Positions 42,545-51,161 of a stretch of 64,000 nt of DNA are shown piece after piece. The position numbers and the translations under genes were made by a program. Origin of the DNA: an uncultured Bacteroidia bacterium (GTDB lineage: Bacteria > Bacteroidota > Bacteroidia > Bacteroidales > F082); NCBI GenBank assembly GCA_913009755.1, contig CAJVWU010000007.1, positions 19,032-83,031 on the forward strand, read 5' to 3'. The notes under the pieces were generated by a model that saw only the letters and a list, made by a program, of their open reading frames with translations, made no database searches and was not told the origin of the DNA. Positions within the stretch are counted from its first letter, which is position 1; each line of letters starts with the position of its first letter.

Positions 42545-44281
42545 ATGAACACTCAAATTGATCAGAGCGTACTTGACAAAGCCAACCGTTGGCTTAAAGG
42601 CCGGTATGACGAAGAAACCAAAAAAGCCATCCGTAATATGATGGAAAACCACCCGGAGGAACTGGTGGAATCATTTTATCGCGACCTGGAATTCGGTACC
42701 GGTGGCCTGCGCGGCATCATGGGTGCAGGATCAAACCGGATGAACAAATACACGGTGGGTGCGGCAACGCAGGGATTTGCCAATTACCTGAAAAAGAATT
42801 TTCCCAACCGGGCACCAATCAAGGTGGCCATTGCCCACGATTCACGGAACAACAGCGATTACTTTGCCCGGATTACGGCCAATGTCTTCTCGGCCAACGG
42901 CATCAAAGTTTTCCTTTTCGACAGCCTGCGACCAACACCGGAATTGTCTTTTGCCATTCGTGAACTGGGATGCCAGGGAGGTATCGTCATCACGGCCTCG
43001 CACAACCCGAAAGAATACAACGGATACAAAGCATACTGGGAAGATGGCGGACAGTTGATCAGCCCGCACGACAAGGAAGTGATTGCCGAAGTGGAGAAGA
43101 TCAAAGATATTGCGGAAGTAAAATTTGAGGCGAATAATGAACTGATCGAAATGATCGGCGAAAATATTGACCGCATTTATCTTGAAAAGGTCAGGTCTTT
43201 GTCACTTTCGCCTGAAGTCATTCAAAGGCAGAAAGATTTCAAAATCGTTTATACCTCCCTGCATGGGACAGGCATTACCCTGGTCCCTGATGCACTCAGG
43301 GAATTTGGTTTTGAGAATGTATATTTGGTTGATGAACAGGCTGTCCCCGATGGTAATTTTCCGACGGTAAAGTCACCCAACCCGGAAGAACCGGCAGCCC
43401 TTGAACTGGCCATTAAAAAAGCAAAGGCAGTACATGCTGATTTGGTTATGGCTACCGATCCGGATGGCGACAGGGTGGGGATTGCCGTCCGCAAAGGGGA
43501 TGACCTCGTTTTACTGAACGGAAACCAGGCCGCCTCACTTTTAATTTACTATTTGCTCACCAAATGGAAAGAAAACAACAAACTGACAGGCAACGAATTT
43601 ATTGTAAAAACAATTGTTACCAGTGAGTTGCTTGCCGACATTGCCGATAAATTCGGTGTGGAACACTTTGACGTACTGACCGGTTTCAAATACATTGCGG
43701 ATATCATCAAACGGTATGAAGGGAAGAAAACCTTTATCGGCGGCGGTGAAGAGAGTTACGGTTACCTCGTGGGGGATTTTGTCCGCGACAAAGATGCCGT
43801 TATTTCCTGTTCAATGATCGCAGAAACAGCGGCCTGGGCTGCTGATCGCGGTATTGGACTTTATGATCTGTTACTGGATATTTACCTTGAATTTGACTTG
43901 TATAAAGAAAAACTGGTCTCCATCGTCAGAAAAGGAAAATCCGGCGCCGAAGAAATCCGGCAGATCATGGATAATCTCAGGAGCAACCCACCGGAAAACC
44001 TGGATGGCTCACCTGTTGTTATCCTAAAAGACTATCTCGAAGAAACAGATAAAAACCTGGAAACAGGCCAAACCGGCCAGATCACCTTACCCAAATCCAA
44101 TGTGCTGCAATTCATCACAAAGGATGGAAGCAAGGTCAGCGTGAGGCCTTCGGGTACGGAGCCTAAAATCAAGTTTTATTTCGGGGTGAAAGCTCACCTT
44201 CCCCAAAAAGATGATTTTGAAAGAATATCAAATGATCTGGAGAAAAAAATTGAAAGAATAATAAAAGACCTCGGCATGTAA
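42545..44281 (+). CDS. Phosphohexomutase (phosphoglucomutase/phosphomannomutase)
   Basis: 578 aa from ATG 42545 (a GTG at 42521 is in frame). Start region GTGGLRGIMGAGSNRMN, phosphoserine loop TASHNPKEYNGYKAYW, metal loop DPDGDRVGIAV, sugar loop GGGEESYGYLVGDFVRDKDAV, and C-terminal RPSGTEPKIKFYF. Four complete domains. Interconverts hexose 1- and 6-phosphates, so it supplies sugar-1-phosphate for the nucleotide-sugar genes immediately upstream. Confidence 0.95.
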   Translation: MNTQIDQSVLDKANRWLKGRYDEETKKAIRNMMENHPEELVESFYRDLEFGTGGLRGIMGAGSNRMNKYTVGAATQGFANYLKKNFPNRAPIKVAIAHDSRNNSDYFARITANVFSANGIKVFLFDSLRPTPELSFAIRELGCQGGIVITASHNPKEYNGYKAYWEDGGQLISPHDKEVIAEVEKIKDIAEVKFEANNELIEMIGENIDRIYLEKVRSLSLSPEVIQRQKDFKIVYTSLHGTGITLVPDALREFGFENVYLVDEQAVPDGNFPTVKSPNPEEPAALELAIKKAKAVHADLVMATDPDGDRVGIAVRKGDDLVLLNGNQAASLLIYYLLTKWKENNKLTGNEFIVKTIVTSELLADIADKFGVEHFDVLTGFKYIADIIKRYEGKKTFIGGGEESYGYLVGDFVRDKDAVISCSMIAETAAWAADRGIGLYDLLLDIYLEFDLYKEKLVSIVRKGKSGAEEIRQIMDNLRSNPPENLDGSPVVILKDYLEETDKNLETGQTGQITLPKSNVLQFITKDGSKVSVRPSGTEPKIKFYFGVKAHLPQKDDFERISNDLEKKIERIIKDLGM

Positions 44282-44300
44282 CGGAGGTTTCAACTCTGTA

Positions 44301-44320
44301 ACGGCGGTTTCAACCGCCGT
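44301..44320. repeat. REP-like palindrome
   Basis: ACGGCGGTT-TC-AACCGCCGT, 9-bp perfect arms, 2-nt loop, between two convergent genes. The related GCGGTTGAAACCGC core recurs in the fabI terminator 44 bp on. Confidence 0.7.
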
Positions 44321-44352
44321 ATAACTGCTAATCAACTACTGCAAATTGATTG

Positions 44353-44381
44353 AACAAAAAAAAGCGGTTGAAACCGCCTTT
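44353..44381 (-). terminator. Terminator of fabI
   Basis: On the minus strand AAAGGCGGTTTCAACCGC is followed by eight T residues, directly after the fabI stop. The stem contains the same GGCGGTTTCAACCGC core as the adjacent palindrome. Confidence 0.7.
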
Positions 44382-44384
44382 ACT

Positions 44385-45224
44385 TTATTCAATCTCGTGA
44401 TCTACGTCCAGGCTCTTATTATAAATCTTCATGGTGCGCAGGCTCATTCCCATATTAGAAAATCCCCCATCGTGGAACAGGTTCTGCATGGTCACTTTTC
44501 TGGTCAGGTCCGAAAACATGACAATACAATAATTGGCACATTCCAGGGCATCGGCATTGCCAAGGGGCGACATCCGGTTGGTAAAATCCATCAGCCCCTG
44601 AACCCCTTTAACACCGGAACCGGCAGTAGTCAGCGTCGGTGACTGCGAAATGGTATTCACCCTGATCTTGCGCTCCCTGCCGTAAATATAGCCAAAGCTG
44701 CGGGCGATGGATTCAAGTAATGCTTTCGCATCAGCCATATCATTGTATCCGTAATGTACACGATGAGCGGCAATATAGGAAAGGGCAAGCACCGAGCCCC
44801 ATTCGTTGATGGCATCCATTTTAAAAGCGACCTGCAGCATTTTATGAAAAGAAATGGCGGAGATATCAAGTGTTTTATCAAGATAATTGTAATTCAAGTC
44901 ATTGTAAACCCGTTTTTTCCTAACGTTCAGAGACATCCCGATGGAATGAAGGACAAAATCAACTTTCCCGCCCAGCAATTCCATGGAACGTTGAAAAACA
45001 TGATCCAGATCCTCAACATTTGTGGCATCGGCAGGTATGATTTCGGAATGGGTCTTTTCGGCAAGTTCGGCTATTTTCCCGAAGCGCATGGCGGCAGGTG
45101 TGTTGCTCAAGGTGAAAACAGCTCCTTCTTCATGAGCCCGTTCGGCAACCTGCCAGGCAATTGATTTGTGGTCAAGGGCACCAAAGATGATCCCTTTTTT
45201 CCCTTCCAGTAAACGATAGGACAT
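44385..45224 (-). CDS. fabI: Enoyl-[acyl-carrier-protein] reductase (NADH)
   Basis: 279 aa from ATG 45224 (an upstream in-frame ATG at 45257 would place the start upstream of the -7 element, so it is rejected). FGALDHKSIAWQVAERAHEEGAVFTLSNTP, VLHSIGMSLNVRKKRVYNDLNYNYL, then the catalytic segment SYIAAHRVHYGYNDMADAKALLESIARSFGYIYG containing the Y-x6-K arrangement of FabI, ISQSPTLTTAGSGVKGVQGLM and VMFSDLTRKVTMQNLFHDGGFSNMGM. Last reduction of fatty-acid elongation. Own promoter and terminator, so monocistronic. Confidence 0.95.
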   Translation of the reverse strand: MSYRLLEGKKGIIFGALDHKSIAWQVAERAHEEGAVFTLSNTPAAMRFGKIAELAEKTHSEIIPADATNVEDLDHVFQRSMELLGGKVDFVLHSIGMSLNVRKKRVYNDLNYNYLDKTLDISAISFHKMLQVAFKMDAINEWGSVLALSYIAAHRVHYGYNDMADAKALLESIARSFGYIYGRERKIRVNTISQSPTLTTAGSGVKGVQGLMDFTNRMSPLGNADALECANYCIVMFSDLTRKVTMQNLFHDGGFSNMGMSLRTMKIYNKSLDVDHEIE

Positions 45225-45253
45225 AATGATATTATTTCGAATGGATATAAGCG

Positions 45254-45262
45254 GCAAAGATA
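45254..45262 (-). promoter_or_regulatory. -7 element of fabI
   Basis: Minus strand TATCTTTGC, a full match to TAnnTTTGC, giving a 5' UTR of roughly 23 nt to the ATG at 45224. This supports the shorter start. Confidence 0.55.
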
Positions 45263-45289
45263 AAAACTATTCCTTAAACCCCTGAAACG

Positions 45290-45335
45290 TGAAAAAACCT
45301 CCTGAACATTTAAGGGAACACAGGAGGTTGTTTTT
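45290..45335 (-). terminator. Terminator of the beta-helix T9SS gene
   Basis: AACCTCCTG (45296-45304) and CAGGAGGTT (45321-45329) pair around a 16-nt loop, followed on the minus strand by a T6 run. Confidence 0.7.
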
Positions 45336-45367
45336 AAAATACCGAAGTACCGATTTAATTGAAAAAC

Positions 45368-47091
45368 TTACAATAACACCATATTCTTTGTATCCGATAC
45401 TTGCCCGTTGATGTACAATGAATAGAAATAAATACCTGACGGCAAACCGTTCATGTCCAGTTCAATTTTATTCAGCCCTGCATTTTGGGATTTTTCATTT
45501 ATCCTCTTTACTTCCCTTCCAAGATGGTCAAAAATTTTAAGGATAACAGCACTTTGTTCAGTCAATTTGTAAACTACGGTGGTTGTATTAGCGAATGGGT
45601 TGGAGGCATTTTGTAACAATACCCCTGCCTGTAATGTTTCAAACAGGTTGTCCGGTTTTTGCCGGTCTTTGCTACAGGCAGTAAAGAAAGCAGGTAGTTC
45701 CGCCTTGCAGCAAATTTTTCCCTGGATTTTGGTATATATTGCAACATCCTGCCACGGGCTGTTCCCCTTCCCGTATTGTCGCCCATAAGTAGATAAGTAT
45801 TACCCAGATCAATAATGGCAAAAATACTGTCTTCCGTACTTTCGGGGTTATCAATGATATCTTCAAAATGGTCAATGGCTGTTTGCCAGTTTTCCAGTTC
45901 TATTTCACATTTGTTGGATAGAAAGGTGGCCAGTTTTGTTAAAACGGTATCGGCCTGGATACTATCATTTGTTTCGTAATACTGTTTTAAGGTACTGTAA
46001 TCATTATCGGTAAAGTGTTCAAGGGCAAATAACTTTTTCATGGCCGCGCTTGCATATTGCGTTTTGGAGTAAAGTTCAACAACCGATTCAAATGTCGTTT
46101 TTGCATCGGCATATTCTTCATTTTTAAAATATTCTTCACCATCCAAAAAAGTTTGCAGGGCCACTTCACTTGATTTTTCACCACCGCCACCGGGACACCA
46201 GGTGGGATTGACCATGTATCCCGAAGGATATAAATCCTCAGCGGGGTCAAAATTGTCGTTATTTGTCCAGCAATTGTATCTTACGTCTATTAGCTGGGAA
46301 CCACCGCTTGGCGGTTCATAATAAACCATCGGGTCGTCGGGATTGCCGAGGTTGTCTTCGTCAATTATTGCGTTGTTCCTGAAATACCAGGGGAAGCTGC
46401 CCGCTGAGGCATAAACTTCGTAGCTGTCGTTGTTTGTAATGTAATTTACTTCATTATCATATAGGCGTATTCCGTTATTATTATTGAAGATATAATTAGA
46501 AGAAATTGATGCTAGGGAATTAAATGCTTCAATACCCGATGATTGACAATTGAATATTTCATTGTTAAAAATGTTTTGATTGCCAGATAAACCCCATCCT
46601 GAATGCCAAAGCTGCATACCAAAGTAACAATTGTTAATGGTATTGTTTTCAATTGAAAAATTTCTATAGCTATCAATATTAACGGCACTATGATAAAAAG
46701 TATTATCTCCCTTAAAATAGCAATCTGTAATTGTTACTATATTAAAAAGCTCTCCATCTTGATCAGTTAAATTGAAACCGGTATTGATGCAATGGTCCTC
46801 TTCTATATTTGATATAGTAACATCTCCAGAATAGGAATTAATACCGATGCAGTCATAAAATTCACAATCATTAATGTTCAATTCCGCTCCATAATTGTAT
46901 AATCGAGTTTGATTGAATGCGACTTGGTTAAGGTTAGTTACCAACTGATTATTAAAAAGCATCAGGCCGTCAAAAAAGTAATCGCCATTATCAAATTTTT
47001 CAAATGTCACACCAGTGCCAACGCTAATATTACCATTAACCATTATCCTATTATCATCGCCTCCTTTTATTTCATATACATGATCCTGCAC
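45368..47091 (-). pseudogene. Beta-helix protein with T9SS sorting domain, frameshifted
   Basis: Two frames form one gene. The first (47091-45574) encodes a right-handed parallel beta-helix (NNTINNCYFGMQLWHSG, NIFNNEIFNCQSSGIEAF, NNNNGIRLYDNEVNYITNN) and a TPR-like helical region ending IDLGNTYLLMGDN ... NYLLSLLP. The T9SS type-A sorting domain lies in another frame to 45368 (DNLFETLQAGVLLQNASNPFANTTTVVYKL ... GLPSGIYFYSLYINGQVSDTKNMVLL). The switch is around 45655-45665, near a run of five A. There is no signal peptide: the frame begins inside the 3' end of the preceding T9SS gene, so the 5' part is probably lost too. Alternatively these are assembly indels. Confidence 0.75.
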
Positions 47092-48526
47092 GAATGTGTT
47101 TGCCTGCCGGCAGTCAGGCGGATGATATAGATGCCGGAACTGACCACCTTACCGTTTTTATCCGTGCCGTCCCATGTATGTGTGTATTTTCCTGCTTGCA
47201 ATATTCCTTTGTTCAGCGTTTTTATCTTTTGGCCGCTCATGTTGTAAATGCCAACTTCAACCATCTCCTTTTTGCTTATGGTATATTCAATCGTGATCCT
47301 GTCCCTAAACGGGTTTGGGTAACAAATCAAGTTCTGAGTTTTGAGTTTCGAGTTTTGAGTTTCCACAGTTGTTATCGGATCCTCTAAAAAATGGCCATGT
47401 CCGTCATTGAATAGAATCTCCAGGTTGTTGGGCAGGTATGCATACAGCGTTTTTACTGTAATGATATCATTGTAGCCGTTGCCATCCATATCCGCACAAT
47501 AGCAGTTGCGCCAGACCTCAGGCGGATCAGATTCCGGAAGGGCCACAAACTGGGAATCGGCCAGTTGAAAATTACCCTGGTTGTAATAAATTACATAGCC
47601 TGTATAATCACCTAATTGAAAAAGGATATCCTTTAAGCTATCATTGTTGAAATCGGTAACAAAATAATTAGAAGACGAGAATGAAAAATAAAGTTGATCG
47701 AGTGTGTCCAGTATATTGTTCCCCTGGTTTTGATACATTACCAGACCGGTAACATTCCCTATCGGATAGTCGATAAAAGTCAGGAGGTCATTTTCCTCAT
47801 CAAGATCGAAATCAACAATTGATACACCATCTTTTGGCTCACCGGTTTCAAGGGTCAGCAACTGGAAACCATCGGGGTAGCTGAAATACACTTCAGTACT
47901 CCCACCGCACACTACAATGTCATCCCTGCCGTCGTCATTCAGGTCACCGCAGGTAATTGCCATCGGATGATAGTCGCCCACATAGTGGTATTCAGGATCG
48001 GAAAAACTGCCGTTGCCGTCATTGTACAACACACCCCAGAACTGCCCGTGATTTGAAGCAACTACTAAGTCGTAAGCATTATCACCATTTATATCGCCAT
48101 AATCAATATTTGAAAAAATATCGTTACTATTAAGTGAGAAATCCTGATAAGTGTTAAACTGCCCAAGGAAATTATAAAAAACCCTGACATACCTTTCTGC
48201 TTCACCAGATGAAAAATCTGACCTGAAAGCTACAATATCAGGGTAACTGTCATTATTTATATCAATTAGCAATATATTTTCCTGATAGCCACAAAATGTT
48301 TTTGTTGTATTGACAATCTCAAATATGCCATTATCAATGTTCTTTAAAATTGAAATAGTCGGGTTTGTATGTTCCCAGGCAGTCTTGTGACCCACTACAA
48401 TATCATTCTCTCCATCCTGATAAATATCGCCCGCTGTAACGCTCCATGCAGCAATGGGTAGGGTGTATGGCTTCTACTACCACCTGTTGAAAACGATAGG
48501 CACAGCAGGGTTATCAATAATAGCAT
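47067..48526 (-). pseudogene. FG-GAP/VCBS-repeat T9SS cargo, frameshifted near start
   Basis: ATG 48526 opens a signal-peptide-like stretch (MLLLITLLCLSFSTGGSRSH). At about 48455-48470 the frame must shift to continue into LPIAAWSVTAGDIYQDGENDIVVGHK and the long frame ending at 47067. That body has FG-GAP-type calcium-binding repeats (DINNDSYPDIVAF, DINGDNAYDLVVASNHG, DLNDDGRDDIVVCGG, DMDGNGYNDIITV) of an integrin-like propeller and a T9SS C-terminal domain (YPNPFRDRITIEY ... GIYIIRLTAGRQTHSCRIMYMK). Expected to be secreted and attached to the cell surface. Whether it is truly broken or a sequencing indel is unknown. Confidence 0.75.
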
Positions 48527-48976
48527 GCCCCAAAAATTAATTGAAGGTTTTGTTATTTTTTTTCATTGCATTAATTTTTTGGTTAAGGTGTGGCCAACGA
48601 CAGGTTAACTAATCCCAAAGATAATACGAAAACCGGTGAAATGCAAATGGGGATGCCTTCGGTGAACCTTCGGCATTCGGAGCGGGGGGGGGGTGGGTAT
48701 TCTTTTGATTATTAAATATATAGAGTATTATTTATATTTGTTATAAATATTGAAAAGTTATGAACCGGAAAAATGATAAGGAAAGACAGTATCATTAGTG
48801 AAGCATCGCCTGCACATAAGGCGTTACGCCGGAAAAGAAGAACTCAACGGCGATGACCATCACCATCAGACCCATGAGCTTCATCGTTTTGCTGATCTGT
48901 CTAATATGAACGAATCAATTATTCAACATATGTTTCCTATACAACCACAGCAAAATCATTCATACCTGCTGTTTAG
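48527..48976. other. Gap with poly-G tract and repeat copy A
   Basis: 450 bp. Holds a G10 tract (48684-48693) and the repeat at 48711-48760, about 160-185 bp upstream of the FG-GAP gene start, plus a rightward 60-codon frame (48798-48980) that is His/Gln-rich and unlike a protein family. Confidence 0.6.
48684..48760 (-). repeat. Duplicated upstream region, copy A (poly-G plus AT-rich box)
   Basis: G10 tract followed by an AT-rich 50-bp block (48711-48760) that matches 50899-50948 at 42 of 50 positions by eye. Lies a similar distance (about 170-185 bp) upstream of two paralogous T9SS cargo genes, so it is likely their shared promoter region; the minus strand contains TATATTTA. Confidence 0.7.
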
Positions 48977-49968
48977 CTAACCATCGAAAAGGATGGATAT
49001 ATTCTTCCAGGAAACAATGTTATGATTCTTATATTGCTGTGTAATGTCACCTCCATAAATCAAATAGGTGTCTGAATTAATTTCATCAAAGTTCCTTTTC
49101 CAGAATTTTAGTGATTTGAGTAAAGCTTCGGAAAAAGTTTGACCGGACTTAACCTCAATTACATCAACTTTATCAGCTTTCTCAACAATGAAATCAATTT
49201 CATTTTTATTGTTGTCCCGATAAAAATAAATATTCTTATCCAACCCTTTGTTGTATCTGCTTTTCAACAACTCTAACAACACGAAATTTTCAAACAATCC
49301 TCCCCTTAAATAATGATTCTGAAGTTGGTCGGCATTGCTGATATTCAACAAATAAGAAGCTAAACCTGTATCTGCAAAATAAAGTTTAGGTGATTTTATC
49401 AATCTTTTGTTCAGATTTTTATAGTAAGGTTGTAACATTACGATAATATAACTGGCCTGGAGCACCGACAACCATCCTTTTACTGTATTCACACTCACCC
49501 CGGTATCAGCCGCAAGGGAAGATAAATCAAGTACTTGTCCTATTCTTCCTGCACAAAGCCGTATAAAATTTGAAAAAAGTTCAAGATTTGAAATATTTTT
49601 GATTTGCCTTACATCACGTTGAATATAAGTCTCAAAACAGGAAAGAAAGAAATCGGTGGGATGAATATCAAGATTATACTTTCCGGGATAAAACCCATTG
49701 AATATCAATTCAAATATATTCAACTCTTCCGGCAGATCATTAAACTGTCTGACCTCATCCATCGACAATGGAAGAAGTTTTAATACAGCAGTCCGTCCTG
49801 CCAGCGATTGAGTAACCTTTTCCAACATATTCAAACTCTGGGACCCTGTCAAAATGAATTGCCCCGAAATCCCTGACAAATCCACTATCTCCTGAATATA
49901 CGACAATAACAACGGTGCATTTTGAATTTCATCAATGATCGTATATTCTTTGTATTGTTGCAGAAACC
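48977..49968 (-). pseudogene. DUF4143 ATPase, 5'-truncated
   Basis: The frame is open from about 49968 and contains QQYKEYTIIDEIQNAPLLLSYIQEIVDLSG (Walker B region), ILTGSQSLNMLEKVTQSLAGRTAVLKLLPLS, the DUF4143 domain and a PD-(D/E)XK-like end NEIDFIVEKADKVDVIEVKSGQ. The N-terminal P-loop part expected in this family (about 30-60 residues with GPRQVGKT) is absent: before 49968 the sequence is the end of a T9SS gene. Translation from the internal ATG at 49912 gives 311 residues. Likely non-functional chimera. Confidence 0.8.
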
Positions 49969-50730
49969 CCTGCTTTTATCTCCTTTCCGTTAAGGGACTT
50001 TCCGTTCCATTTTGTTTCATACACACCCGATTGTTGCATTTTATTTGTCAGAGTATTTATAATGTTTCCATTCATATCAATAATATCAACCCGAATTTGC
50101 ATTTTGCTTTTAACTACGTATCTTATTGTTGTTTTATCCCGGAAAGGATTGGGAAAGCATTTTAAAACCGGTGTAAGTTTTTCGGTTTCCGGTTGATTAA
50201 TTTTCGTCACCGGGTCGTTGCCGAAGACGCCGTTGCCGTGATTAAACAGTATGTTAACATTGGGGATTGGTGCATAAAGATACCTGATTGTAACAATATC
50301 GTTATATCCGTTGCCATCAAGGTCAGCGCAGGCGGATTTTTGTCCTACAATAACAATATCGTCCCTACCGTCGTCGTTCAGATCGGCACAGGCAATATTG
50401 TTTATGTTTCCATCATAATATTGCCCTATTAAATCAGGATATATATCATTATTGATTTGTTCAGCATATATATTTGATTGTCCGCCATATATATAGATTG
50501 AATCAAGAAAAATAAAATTACCATTTTCTCTATTCTGTAAAACTGACATCCCCCCCCATATAAATGACCTCCCTATTTGAAGGAGCCATAGCCAACGACC
50601 GAACATACGCACAATATGGCCCTATGCGGAAGCAGCTCGTATCGTTTAGGTTTAAATTCTGTGATTGAGCATACACAATAAGAGGGGCGATTGTGATCAA
50701 GGCCAGCAAGCTGATAAGTTTAAGTTTCAT
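49932..50730 (-). pseudogene. T9SS cargo with poly-G frameshift and truncated C-terminus
   Basis: ATG 50730 gives a signal peptide (MKLKLISLLALITIAPLIVYAQ) and YVRSLAMAPSNREVIYMGG, then a G8 tract (50550-50557) throws the frame to a stop. With seven G (or ten) the frame would join MSVLQNRENGNFIFLDS and continue into FG-GAP repeats (DLNDDGRDDIVIVG, DLDGNGYNDIVTI) and a T9SS domain (CFPNPFRDKTTIRYV ... WNGKSLNGKEIKAGV). The T9SS domain stops at KAGV near 49970, where it runs into the ATPase remnant and out of frame. Two independent lesions: a switchable tract and a junction. Confidence 0.8.
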
Positions 50731-51161
50731 TTTTTAATAATGTTGGTTATAACAGAAAACGGTCAATCTAAAATTGCATTTAGTACCCGCTCTGCTTTGG
50801 TTGGTATAAATGCACAATAATAGTGGTGCTTTGTCAAATGTTAATCGGCAAATTTTCTAAATGTGTTGATGAGGGGGGGTGGAGGTAAACTATTGTCTAT
50901 TAAATATATAATGCCTTATTTATATCCGTTATAAATATTGAAGAGTTTTAAAGTAGCAAACAATAAGCCTGTCGGTTACTACGAACCACTTTCCCTGCCC
51001 TGCGTTAGCTGTTCAAAACAAACGAGGGGTAAATACGCTGTTTTTCTATTCTGATGAAATGAGAAAATCGTTATTAATGAAGGTAAAACAAGGTTAGTAG
51101 TAAGGATACCAACAACGGGGGAGGTGCCCGGTTCCGGTCTCCGGTACCATAACTCCGGTTA
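50731..51161. other. Gap with repeat copy B
   Basis: 431 bp between the T9SS cargo start and recN's 3' end. Contains a G7 tract (50873-50879) and copy B of the repeat at 50899-50948. No gene is recognisable. Confidence 0.6.
50873..50948 (-). repeat. Duplicated upstream region, copy B
   Basis: Partner of 48684-48760: G7 tract then AT-rich block. About 170 bp upstream of the T9SS cargo start at 50730. G-tract length differs from copy A (7 against 10). Confidence 0.7.

Noticed and set aside
44301..44320. Palindrome read as the phosphohexomutase terminator
   Set aside because: Short loop and no T-run on the plus strand; better called a REP-like element.
48798..48980. 60-codon His/Gln-rich rightward frame
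   Set aside because: Not protein-family-like; overlaps the ATPase remnant end; no start signals.
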